A DNA stretch of 64,000 nt from positions 19,452,352 to 19,516,351 of the forward strand of contig NC_080720.1 of NCBI RefSeq assembly GCF_019097595.1, read 5' to 3'. The notes under the pieces were generated by a model. The model made no database searches, had not been told where the DNA came from, and saw nothing but the letters and a program-made list of their open reading frames with translations. The DNA comes from Hemibagrus wyckioides (lineage: Eukaryota > Chordata > Actinopteri > Siluriformes > Bagridae). Position 1 is the first letter of the stretch; each line of letters opens with the position of its first letter. Shown one piece after another: positions 1-11,974 of the stretch. The position numbers and the translations under genes are program-made.

Positions 1-1589
1 AGATAAAATATATGCTTCTCCAAATATTCTATCATTGTGACCACATGTAAATTGCTCCTTCAGAACTTTAGAAATAAAACGCTATAGCGTTTAGTCGTCT
101 TTGTTTTCCTCTTGATTGACAGAATTGATTCTAATCAGCTTGTTCTCTCTTCACATTGATGGCCCCTTCCAAAAGGTAACAGTCAGCTACAAATTGCAAT
201 TTGGGCTTCTTCTTCTTCCAAGATGAGTTTGTAGCATATTGATTGTGCTTACTAGAGATCTCAAAGGATTTCTGGTCAACAAAATGAAGTGATGTTCTCC
301 AAACAAAACAATGCTTGTTAAAGAGTGCTCCTCAGCCGGCAGCTCTGTCAGGCAGCTTATAAAATATTTGTTTCAGATATTCAGATAGTAGAATGTGAAA
401 TGTAGAAATGTTTGAATGGCATGCCTTAAATTTAGAAATTTTGGTTGGAATTCATTGGTGTGAGACATGTAGGAAGCATGCATAAACTTTCTATATGTGT
501 AACCTGTGAAATCAAGAATATGTGAAGACATGTACAGCTAAATATTCAAGATATGAATCTCAACATTTCTATTATGAAACCACTTTGATTGAACCTTATA
601 TCATAAGGCTTTGCATACAGATGGAAACATACACATTGATAAATAGATATGTAGCACCATTCATGAATGCCAGGTGATTTTAGGTCGGGTTATCATCCTG
701 TTTTTCTTATAAATAGAAGTAAGGTGAACAGAAATGCTGCACTTGCTCTTCATCAGATTTTCCATTCAGACCACACAGAATTTACAGTTCTGCCTCTGTG
801 TAATTAGTTTCATTGAACAATGTCTGCTTAGTTTATTTACTTCTAGTTTTTTCTCTGAAGGCATATAGAAAAATCAATGATTGAGTTGGTAAGCTGCCTT
901 TTTTTTTGTTTTTTACATTTTATGTTTATTATACCTGCTGTTATATTTCCTGTGCACCTTTACATCTAAACAAACTCTAAACAGGCAGAGCACCACTAAA
1001 GGTAAACCCTTCAGGTGGCTATTGATGGCTGTCAGTCTGTGGGAAATGACCTTCTGGATTAGAATGAAATCAACCCCAACCCCATACCATTCTGTGTATT
1101 TTTATACTGTTCTTTGGTGTTGCTTTTGTTCTTGTTCCAGAAAAAATCCACTTAAAGCTATTTGTTAACAGCAGATAAGATGATCTGGATGCCAAAAATT
1201 GAGCTGTATTATGTCTGTTTTTCTCATATACTTCTTTTCATGCAGCATTTTCCATAAATGCTGCATGAATCATACTTTCACACTCCACAAAACACCAGAA
1301 ATGACTATGTCTGTAGTCATAGCAGTCATAGTAGATGTTAATGATAGTATTTAAAAATGTGTAGCGTAGTTGTGGGGATGTGAGTTTTTTGGGACTGTAA
1401 CTGTAATTTTTTTCTTTCCCCCAGTGGTCAATACCTGCATTACTAAATGTAAAAATAACAAATATCAAACAATGAATATCTGTTTAAACATATTCAGCAG
1501 AGTTTTTTTTTTTTAATTAAATTTCAATTAAACTTTTGATTTAATTATAAACTTTTTTGAAGTTTTTAATTAACAGATTTTAGGTTTTT
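1..1589. other. Gene-free, no recognised repeat
   Basis: This AT-rich stretch has no convincing ORF, splice-flanked coding segment or repeat. Short T-runs occur near 900 and 1505. It could be intergenic DNA or a 5' intron of the cadherin gene. Confidence 0.5.
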
Positions 1590-2145
1590 TTTCTCCAAAT
1601 TATACCGTTTGGGTGGGCCTGTGCCAAATGTAGCCTTAGATTCTTGTCCTTTGCTGACAGGAGGTGATCCTGATGTGGTCTTTTGCTGTTGTAGCTCATC
1701 CAGCTCAAGGTTTAATATGTTGTGTGTTCCGAGATGCTTTTCTGCTCTACATGGTTATAAAGAGCTTTTATTTAAGTTACCATATAATTCCTGTCAGCTC
1801 AAACCAGTGTAGTCATCCCCATTCTCCTTGATCTCTCTCATCAACAAGTCATGCAGCCTTTAGAACCTCTGCATATAGAATGTTTTTTGTTTTGTTTTTT
1901 GCATCATTCTGTGTAAACTCTAGAGACTTGTGTGTGAAAATCCCAGGAAATCAGCAGTTTCTGAAATACTGAAACCAGCCTTTCGTGTACTAACATTCCA
2001 TGCCACATTTAAAGTCACAGAGATCATACTTTTTTTTCTTTCTGGTGCTTGAACATTAACACAAGCTCTTGCCCTATATCTGCATGAGTTTAATCATTGT
2101 GCTGCTGCTCCACATGACTGGCTGATGGATGTGCTGGTTTACTGA
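1590..2145 (-). mobile_element. Tc1-like transposon fragment (family A), minus strand
   Basis: Read on the minus strand, this matches the 5' half of a common fish Tc1-like element. Recognisable blocks are the cluster GTATTTCAGAAACTGCTGAT around 1950, the AAAACATTCTA block near 1880, the AGCAGAAAAGCATCTC block near 1735 and the AAGAATCTAAGGCTACA block near 1635. The transposase frame is destroyed. Related pieces occur at 9838, 20985, 33262 and 48040. The family name is not assigned. The identification rests on shared order of blocks between these copies and on recall of the element. Confidence 0.65.
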
Positions 2146-2149
2146 TGTT

Positions 2150-2737
2150 CCGAAAAAAGTGGACAGTCAGCCACAAAAACTAAAAACAGCCTTGTATAAC
2201 TAGAACATATTCAGTCTAATGGGGTAATCATGTATTAGATTGATAGAATTCAAGTTAACAATTTCAGTCATTTGGTTATTAAACATAATTGAGCTAATGG
2301 TTTTGACCTGACCTGGTTTTACCACTGTCATTCTTTGCAGTAATGTAGTAACATTGTGGGAGAAAAAATATCTCCATCAAGCATAGCATCAGAAAGCAAC
2401 ATGTAGCAGTCTTATTGTTATCCAGCAGTTTGACGGTCCCATACAGCTGTGTGAATCATCCTGCTGCTGAATTGAAATCTACAGGTCCAGAGGTGCCATT
2501 TGAGCACACTGAGGGAGGTCTAATGATGCCTGTAATGCTGTTTATGATGGTAATAATAGTAGTAATACTGAAATAATGACAGTGCTCGGTGTAATAGTAG
2601 TTCATCGTGTGTAGCGCAGAGGTCTTCTGCGTGCAAAGATTACTCTGTCATTGTCCCAGCGGGTCGCAAGACTCTCAATGTTCAGCTCTATGATTTGGCG
2701 CGCTCGAGTGTGGAATCCAATTGTGTTGCGTCTGCGC

Positions 2738-2776
<39 letters not shown>

Positions 2777-5700
2777 TATGTCTTATTTAGCATGTAATAT
2801 GATGTGTGTTTGCATGAATGTTGGTATGTTTGAGTTTGTTGGTTCATATAGATGGTGAATATTGCACCTATGTATTTTTATGGACTTTAGTACCAACGTA
2901 TTGTTATACTGAAACATCTGTACCTCTCTGTAGGTGTGTGTACTGTACATTCACATATTTCCAGTGACTAAGTAAGGTTCTAATAGTCAAGCTTCAAATA
3001 GTCTTCTATTCCATGCCTTGCAGTACTATAATAGTATATATAAAGGAAAACAATCAACATATGTAAACATACTGTAGATATTTTAGAACAAACCACAGCG
3101 CTGTCTCAAATCTGATCTAGTTTTCTATAACAGCAGTCTCCTAGTCTAGTTTTCTAGAAAAGCACAGCTCTGAAGACAGGTTTATATTAATGCACACATT
3201 CTAATTCCTGAGTCTTTCTAAGGCTAACAATAAACTGATTAAAAACATTTATTTAACAGAAAAATGTAGAATTGTCCATGTGGTGAAGGTTTTTGTAAAG
3301 CATTTATGGAATGCAAGATTTTTTAGAATTTATGGAAGGAGTTTCAGGTGTCAGTGCTTTGTAAAGGTCAGTAAGTTTCCCAGCATAGGAAGACAGAGCT
3401 CTTTACAATTTCTGTTTTTATTTATTTATTTATTTTTTTAGAGAACGAGAAAAAGACAGAGGTGAAGGTGAAGGAATATCTGTTTGCAGCTGCTATAATA
3501 ATAGCGATAACTTGTTTTGTACAACAACATTTTTACTGTTAACAGATAAAAGTACAAAATGGCATTTATTACAAAAAAAAAAATCATTTGTAAATGGCTG
3601 GAGTATAAGAGGAAAACACTTCAGGATATTCTGTCATAAGAAAGAACTTAAAGCATTCCATGTTAGTTGAAGCAAATCACCATGTTGTGTTTTATTCATT
3701 GGCCAGGAAATAATAATCATTCATACACAAAGTTGATTTTATACTGATCATCGTTCTGAACAGCAGGGTTTTTGTAAATTTTACATTTTTAATTTAACAA
3801 AATACAAACACTACATCTGAGAGGCATATAGTCTCATGCTTGGTAGAAAGTAGCTGTGAAACCTGAAACGCTGTAAATGGTATACTGCAAACATGACAAG
3901 AAAGGCATCCAGGTGTGTAACAAATCGGAAATACAAGGAACCTGCAAAGACATGGACGTCATCCTCAGCTCTACAGTTGATTCATTTCAGTGTCCCCGAC
4001 TGAACATGCTCTGTTATATATATCCACCCAGAGGCTGCTTTGTGTACCTCTCACCTTTCTTGTTCTGACAGTGCCTATGGGTTTGACACACTGCCACCCT
4101 GTAATATTGCACACCACTACACTGCCATCCTTTACCTGACAAAACAAATACTCCAACAGCATGCCTCAAGATGCCAGCATTACCCAAAGTCAGGATTTAT
4201 AGCTCTCAAGGTTCAAGAGGTGCTGGTGCATGCGTTTAAACAAGTTTTGTCTTTCTTTTTTATACTAAAAGCCAGGAAAGAGTATGTTGGTCAGCATCGT
4301 TTAAATAAGCTGTTGCTGACATTGCATAGTAGATCTTTTAAGGTGAGAAAGGAGATGGAGGGAGATAGTGAACGATGGAGAGCTAATTGTGTATTCAGGG
4401 CAGAGTTACTATTTTATAACAGTGCTGCTATTTGTCCCACATTGCTTGTTAGGGTGTGTGGTTTCTAGTAGGAGCTTCCACACGTGGAGGCTCAAAAGTA
4501 ATTTATGATGTGAAAGGCCTGATTTATGAGATTGTTTTTCTGCACATTGAGGGACAAAAAAGATAACAATATGTGTTATGTATAAGAATATAAATCATGT
4601 AAGCGGAAAAGAAACAAAACTGCAAAATAGCATGCGCATGCCTCCTGTTTCCTGTCTATATATTATATACCTGCAATGAATATATTCTGCATGATATGCA
4701 ATCGATCGTACACAAAGTCTGTCTTCACTGTTAAGAATAAAACATGGAAGCATAATGTCTACATGGTTGGAAATGTGTTATAGATGGTGGAGTCCATGAA
4801 CCTCTCTTGCTCGTCCATCTATAATCTATAACTGCTCTTCACCCCAGCTTTCTTGTTATTTATTTATTTCCACTTACCGCTGTTGAGAGCCTGTATATTT
4901 CCAGCCCTGGGGAGAATGCCTGCAAATAGATTTATTAGGCAATTTTGTAATCATGACAAGGGTAATGTGCATGTCAGTCAGTGTTGGAGAACGGAGGCTA
5001 CAGTGCGTGCGCCGCATGGATGGACAGTGCTATTCGGCATTTAAGAGAGACGATATCTACTCAGGCAGATCAGGAAGTTATTAATTAATGTTACAACAGT
5101 GTGGCACATACGAGAGACCAAGGGGTAAATGAAAACCTAGTGCTCCATGGCCTCGACAGAAGGTGTGCTGTTAATGAAACAAAGTATATGCCAGAGTGGC
5201 GACACTGCAGCTTTGTTTTGGATTTGTCATCATATTGAGAGGTCATAAAGATGACAAACTTTCACAGACCAGATGCGCCCTTATCTGATGCAGGCATTCT
5301 GAGCGTAGACGTTGCATTTGGCCTTGTTGCCATCTGTATCCTGCTCTTTTTGATATGACCCATATAGCCCAGGGGATTAAAAGAACACTAGGTTATAGTG
5401 TTTTATACCACAACGTTGTTGAATTCGCAAATCTTATGGGTCAGAAGGTGTTCATTATTTTTCTGTAACGGCACAGGTCTGATAGGAATGCCAACTATAA
5501 AGTAAATTACAGATTTGTATTAAATGGCTGTGTTCTAATAGTATTAATATTAGATCATTAGAAATATTTTCTAATATATTTATTAGAATATTATTAAAAT
5601 ATTAATGTTAATATTATAATAGTGTATGTTATAGAATGATAATATACTATATTATTTGAATATTAGATTAATCTAGTGTTTAACAGTCTAATAGTCATTT

Positions 5701-8054
5701 CTATAATAACTTGTACAGCTGATGCTTGACAATCTAAGGAATTAAAAGCCAGTGGATATCATCACCTCCTCACAGCTCAAGGGTCCCTGGTTAAAGTAGT
5801 AACTGACTGGTTGAAGTCGTTATTTAAAGGAGAAAAACTTATAACCATTTATATGGTGAACTTTTCCGTAACAAGAGGATAGTTCCGTGTGTCAGCACTT
5901 TTTAAAGTTCAAAGGTCAAGCTGTAATTTTGGGTTTTCTATCATCAGGACGGGATTTTGCACTTTCTGAATTCTCTGTAACAACGTATGTTTGAGAAAAT
6001 GAAGAAACTGGTGAGGAAACAGCTGTTTATAGCTACTTTGTTGGAAGTGATATCAGAAAAAGGCCTATCGTGGATGTTTTAACAACGTTAAATGTAGTTT
6101 AAAAGTAGAGTTGAAAGGACTGATGTTTTCATTGCTAACTTGTTATATAAATTGTGTAGGCAAATTCCTTATAAGACGTCAACAGGATGTGTTGTTATTG
6201 GATAATAATCATCTTGAGAATAGCAACAAGTCTGCATTCATTATTGGAGCTTCCTCTTTGGTGCTAATTTACCTATGACAGCGTTCCACCTCCTGCGTAT
6301 TGCCTTACTTATAAACACATAACTGACAGGATGTTTTCCTGTGAGCCTTCAGTATGATCTTGAAATAGGTTACCAACAAACTGACTGGGTCATATTGCCT
6401 TTTCTTAGAGGCAGCCTTGGGCCTTGACCGAGTCAGAAACATATTAATGATTTCTTTGAAAATACAGATTTGGACAGAAATATTTATCTTAGATTGTACA
6501 ATATCTGTACATTTTTTTGCTTTCCAATTTCTGCAGGGGACTTGTGGGTTTTTAAGGGATGCCTGCAATCTCAACATTCCTGCAAAGTCCAAAGGGTCTT
6601 GTTAGAAGCAGGTTGGTGCTGTCAAAATATTTATAGGGTTTGAAAATGCTGGATAGGGACAAAAAAAGAAAACACACAGCATGCTCTGGGGTCTCTCATG
6701 TGGATAACACTTGTGAAAAAGGGGCTATGGATATACAGGGCACCATCACTTGGTAGGTGATTTATGTAATGGATCGCTGCGATGTTAAGGCGATGGAAGG
6801 TCATCATGCAGACTCACTGGTAATGTCCTATTACATAGCGTTTAATATTAATTACAGTGCTTTATGACATTCTCGGATTTCAGTGGAGCTAAACAGGACA
6901 GTGTGGCTTACATAAGAGAAAGTGGGACAGAGACTTACACTGTAATATCTAGTACACTTTAACTACATAGATTTATACTGGATTAGAATTACAACTCATG
7001 TTACCCCCATAGAACATATACATTTTTTATAAAGCCCTGTATTTGCTTTGCTACCAAGTTACAAAAAAAAAAAACTAAACTCAGAAAGCAAAACATAAAA
7101 GATGGCAAGAAGGTTTGCATGGTTTGAATTTTTGTACAAAAATAAAAGTAAAATATTTTATTTAAAAATATTTTATAAAAAGCTTCAAAATAAAAAAGGT
7201 CCATCATTATTTTATTAAGATTAGTTTAATAATAATAATGATTATTAAATATTGGTTTAGTTTGTTTATGCTAAAACGATACAGTATGGTGCATTTTGAG
7301 TTAAAATAATCTTGTAAATAAACTGGTACAAGGTAAAATCTTATTATTCTTAGTCTTATAAAAGAACACATTTTAATAGAAAATACAATCATATTTTCAC
7401 ACAGCTTTTATGACCCTGAACACAAAATACTAAACAGTATAAAGACAGTTATGTAAGTGCAGAGATTTCTGTATACTGCATCTGCGTGGTCCAATATTTA
7501 CGACCCTTTTACAATATTAGACAGATTTATTCTTATTTTTAAACCTTTGTTCACGTTTGTTCATAACTCTGCATACCTCTTTTTAGTACAAACACACAGC
7601 TTATCACATCAGTTCACTAAATGAGCAAAATGCACTGCAACAACTACGAAATGTACTAAGAAACTAAAAAAATAAATATGCAACAAATATAAATATACTA
7701 TCACACAGGAGCATGACAAGGTATGTAATCACAGTATATTCACTGAAACCCTTTTTAGTTTTTTTTATTTAATTAGAAATAGTATTTCTTATTTAGCTAA
7801 CTGCAATCACTATGACTTCCAACCTTGTATTTATTTGGTTTAGAAAGCTTCTGAGTATATAGCTGTTGAGGCACTACATAGCCAAAAGAATGTGAACATC
7901 AGCCCACCAGAATATCAGACCTTTTTAAATATCCCATTCCAGATATATTCCCCCCTCTTTACAAATCAGAGTTTATGCATTGTGAAGCTGTAACAGGTTT
8001 GGGACCCATAGTTCCTGAAAAGGGGATTTCTTCATGCTAGAGCACACAAAGACA
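2150..8054. other. Mostly single-copy, gene-free stretch with a CpG-dense patch and a TG microsatellite
   Basis: There is no supported gene here. The interval holds a CpG-dense patch at 2585-2740 followed by a TG repeat. It also holds AT-rich tracts such as 5520-5700 and 7010-7400. The 142-residue open frame at 4040-4468 has no family resemblance and no coding character that I can see. Confidence 0.45.
2739..2771. repeat. (TG)n microsatellite
   Basis: About 16 uninterrupted TG units immediately follow the CpG-rich patch. Confidence 0.97.
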
Positions 8055-8062
8055 TTCTAGAC

Positions 8063-8252
8063 CAGAGGTGTCCAATCTTATCCAGAAAGGGCCGAGGTGG
8101 GTGCAGGTTTTCATTCCAACCACAGAGAAGCCACGTCTGAGTCAAGTGAAAGCCAAGATCACCTGTTTAAACAGGTTGAATCAGGTGTGGCTTCTGCTTG
8201 ATTGGTTTGAAAAACTGCACCCGACAATTGTGGATAAGAATGGACACCCCTG
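8063..8252. mobile_element. hAT-type MITE with 8-bp target site duplications
   Basis: The 190-base unit begins CAGAGGTGTCC and ends GGACACCCCTG. The terminal inverted repeat extends inward (GTGTCCAATCTTATCC against GGATAAGAATGGACAC). It is flanked by a perfect 8-bp direct repeat, TTCTAGAC, at 8055-8062 and 8253-8260. CAG-starting inverted repeats with 8-bp duplications define hAT transposons. It has no coding capacity, so it is non-autonomous and was mobilised in trans. Confidence 0.88.
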
Positions 8253-8344
8253 TTCTAGACAGTTGTGTGCTTATGGCTGTGATTGTCAGATGTCTACATG
8301 ATTTTATCCATATAGTTTATATTGTGGTAGAAAACAAGTAAAAA

Positions 8345-9722
8345 GTGTGTGCAAGACACACCTGTTATCTTAAAACAATGCAAAATCACTATCAACGGGA
8401 CCCCAGTGGAGAGAGCGGACAGTTTCTGGTACCTAGGTGTTTACATCACGCAGGACCTGACATGGTCCTGTCACATCAACACCCTGGTGAAGAAGGCCCG
8501 GCAGCGTCTTTATCATCTCAGACGCCTGAAGGACTTTAAACTGCCCTCAAAGGTGCTAAAGACATTCTACACCTGCACCATTGAAAGCATCCTGACGGGA
8601 AGTATCACAGCCTGGTTTGGAAACAGCACCAAACAGGACAGGCAAGCTCTCCAGAGGGTGGTACGATTAGCCGAGCGTACCATCCGCACCGAGCTTCCTG
8701 ACCTGGACACTATATACAGCAAGAGGTGCTGGACCAAGGCCAGGAAGATAATGAAGGACCTCAGCCAACCCAACAATGGACTCTTCTCTCTGTTGAGGTC
8801 AGGGAAACGTTTCCATTCCTTGAAGGCGAACAGAGAGAGAGAATGAGGAGGAGCTTCTTCCCGCAGGCCATTCGGGCCCTCAACCAGTACACCTAGAATC
8901 TGGACTTTCTGGACTTACCCCACACGACATAACATTCTACCTCAGCTGATTGATGCACATGCAATAATTGCACTACTTTGTACTCTGCACTACTCTGTAC
9001 ACACAGTAACACTCTCACTGTACATCTTTTCTGTACATCTTTGTGTGCACACTGCACTGACACTTTACTCCCTGTTCAATTGGACATTTACATTTGCCTT
9101 ATATATACATCTACAAATATATTTATATATTTATCTACATACGCACACTGTACATACTGTATTCATTTGCTACACCATTTCAAAGTTGACCATTTTATCT
9201 ACATATATGCATATACCTTCTATATATTATAGAGTCTACACATATTTATTTATATTGCTCTATTTTTCACATATACTATATAAATACTATATTGTACTGT
9301 ATTAGATTAGTGTATTATATTTTTGTTTTTATATTTGTTTTTTTTTATTTTTAGTTTATATAGCAGTTTTATATTTGTATACATTATATATTATATTACA
9401 ATTTTTATTATTATTATTTTTATTTTATTTTATTTTTCATTATTTATAATATTTACTGCTATATTGATACTATATATATATATATACATACATACATACA
9501 TAGACATATATTTGCATATGCATATTTGACACATATTTTCGTTTGTGATTTCTACCATTTAATTTTCCCTACTTTTCCCTGTATATTCTTAACTATATCC
9601 CCTATTTTTCATGTCCACTTTGAATTTTTTTTTTTAAGTAAGACAGTCGTAAAAAGCATTTCACTACATGACGTACTGTGTATGATTTTATATGTGACCA
9701 ATAAAATATGAATTTGAATCTG
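8345..9722 (+). mobile_element. L2/CR1-like LINE, 5'-truncated copy A
   Basis: The 3' part of a non-LTR retrotransposon. It includes the C-terminal end of the reverse transcriptase at 8349-8850, then a long AT-rich 3' UTR. It finishes with an AATAAA-containing end (ACCAATAAAATATGAATTTG near 9700), typical of L2-clade 3' ends. A second copy lies inverted at 39700-42290 and matches it through the RT, the 3' UTR and the last bases. Truncation at the 5' end is usual for LINE insertions. Confidence 0.85.
8349..8846 (+). pseudogene. LINE reverse transcriptase C-terminal fragment (copy A)
   Basis: This open frame of about 165 residues reads as the thumb/C-terminal part of an L2-type reverse transcriptase. 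Diagnostic blocks are FWYLGVYITQDLTW, then KKARQRLYHLRRLKDF, TFYTCTIESILTGSITAWFG, RQALQRVVRLAERTI and the cysteine-containing YSKRCWTKARKIMKD. The catalytic palm motifs and the endonuclease domain are missing, so it cannot act alone. The frame ends early: after HSLKANREREstop, the expected FFPQAIRALN segment lies in another frame (8850-8885), which points to a small indel. Confidence 0.85.
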
Positions 9723-9837
9723 AAAATGTTCCACATAGAGCTATGCATGATTTTTTTGACACTGAACTTTGACTGAAAAATGCTTGTTAGTAATTATAAA
9801 AATCTATTTTAAAAATGCACATGAACTTAGCAATAAT

Positions 9838-10262
9838 GTACATTCACCATCCATTTTATTATGAACTCCTGTACACCTCCAGATTCATGATGGTATCTAC
9901 TTAGCCAATCATGTGGCAGTAGCAGAATGAAAACAAAAAAGAAATCCTACAGATACAGGTCAAGACATGAGACATCATAATGAAGAAAAAGTGTGACTTT
10001 CATTATAGCATGGTAGTCGGTATGATAGATTGCTGATCTCCTGGGATTTTCACACACAGCAGTCTTTAGAGTTCACACCAAAAAATAAATAAATAAATAA
10101 AATAAAACACTGAGTGAGTGATAAGAAAGGTCAGAGGAAAATAGCCAGCTTCTAGCTTCCAGGAAGTCTATAGTAACTAGTGAGCAGAAAAGCATCTCAG
10201 CATGCACAACACATCAAACCTTGAATAGCAGAAGACAAAACTTGGTTCTAGTCTTTTATTTC
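9838..10262 (+). mobile_element. Tc1-like transposon fragment (family A), plus strand
   Basis: The tip-like start CCATCCATTTTATTATGAAC (near 9848) corresponds to the TTTATTAGGAACA end of family A copies at 20998 and 33277. The shared internal blocks TGCTGATCTCCTGGGATTTT and AGCAGAAAAGCATCTCAGCA follow in order. It breaks off near 10262, before the transposase catalytic part. A short AAATA repeat interrupts it near 10085. Confidence 0.65.
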
Positions 10263-11320
10263 TGTAGGAATCTAAGCTGTCATGGGCACAGACTGACTAA
10301 AATTTCAAAACCTCCTCAAAAATGTGTTTCAGCTTGCTGACCCTCTGTTCAAAGCATGTTTTTTGTTTTCCATACCATTCTGTGGTGAATGAGACCTGAT
10401 ATAGTGGACATTGTGTGTATATGGCAGTATGTGTATATGGCAGTATGAGTGTAGCATTGTTTTGTATCGTTGTATTAAAAACAACTTTTCTCAATATCCA
10501 GTTTAACTGTGTCAGCTGAAGCTCTACTGGATCCTGGACAGGTCACTGGTCACATTGCAAATTTGCTTATCATCATATATATATATAATATACTCATTCA
10601 GTGAGCAGAGCTTTGATTGACTGTTTTTATATATTTATTATTTTATTTTTGCTAGAATTCACATGTTGAGACTCTTTGGTTATATAAAACTGGAGCGCAA
10701 TGCATTGGCCTGAGCTTTGTCCTCTGAAGTGAGCGTACTTTGCCCTAACCTTTTTCTAGTAGAGTTAGCTTAGAGTAGAGCTTGCCCCAGTGATGACCGT
10801 CTGGCCTAATGGGAATCCTTTGGCTGAATGAGCCTCCCAGCAGGGATGCGCAGATCTGCCCAGCCAGTGCTCCAGCTGTGGCGCTGACATAGAGAAAATT
10901 AAGTGCTCTGAACAGGAAAGCCATGTTCGAGACAGGGTGGGGGGTGGTCTGGTAGAGGGGTGAGTGTGGGTTGATGGGGTGTTACTGGATAGGAAGAAAA
11001 GAGATAGCAGAGAATAGCAGAATATGGTCGGTGGCAAAATGCCACTCTAGGAGATTTATGATGAAGAGGCGAGGTGTTGCTCATCTCATGGCTTTGATTC
11101 TGCAGCCTTTCATGCTCGTGTCTTGGCAGTAGCTCTGGATTGGTTTATTTTTTCACAGTGTAGTCCCCAAGTTTTCAGTAGTTTAGAATAAGCCTCTGTA
11201 AACACTTTACACCGTAGGTGCTTACTCGCTTATTTGCGTTAGAACAAAACACTTTGTGGTAGATATTGGTTGATATTGTTTCTTATATCACTAGTAATTT
11301 CAAGACATAGTGTTTTGTGA

Positions 11321-11326
<6 letters not shown>

Positions 11327-11362
<36 letters not shown>
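11327..11362. repeat. (GA)n microsatellite
   Basis: About 18 uninterrupted GA units. Confidence 0.97.
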
Positions 11363-11364
<2 letters not shown>

Positions 11365-11914
11365 CACAGAATAATGAAATGCATTCTTAAGTGATCATCA
11401 AACATAAATTCTTAAAGCATGTTTTGCTAGTAGGCTATAAACCTTCACTGCTGGATTGTGATGTTTGTACTTCTGTTGTGCATCAATATTAGCACTTAGT
11501 CGGTTAGTGCTAATCACTATGCAGGTCTTCAGCTCAGACATCCATCCATCAATAAAAGTAACCAAACAACTCCCAGGATGTTGATGCGTTCTGTGCGCAT
11601 CCAGCCTAAGACTTTTACCTTCTTCTTCATCTTTTTCTTCTTCTTCTTTATTGAAATTTTGATATTCCCACACCTACTCTTCTTGTTTGCATGGCCAGTG
11701 TGAGGCTTGTAGATAGCAAGCTGTGGTTAATTGCCATAGCACAAATCTTCATGGGTATGTCCTCTGCTAGGTCTGTTGGTCTGGATCATCTTCATGCTTC
11801 TGTTGGAGAACTTTGACCCTGCATTCTGAGGTTTAAATTTGGCTTGGAGGATTGTCACTGGGCATGAACAGCTATGCAATCCCAAGTAACATAGCTCCCA
11901 GCTGTCAAGTGTCC

Positions 11915-11919
<5 letters not shown>

Positions 11920-11955
<36 letters not shown>

Positions 11956-11974
11956 ACTCACTCACTCACTCACT
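11920..11974. repeat. Compound (TC)n(TCAC)n microsatellite
   Basis: A TC run passes into six ACTC/TCAC-type tetranucleotide units. Confidence 0.97.

Noticed and set aside
4040..4468. 142-codon open frame on the + strand
   Set aside because: No domain, motif or family resemblance, no splice context and AT-rich composition. A frame of this length arises by chance in 64 kb.
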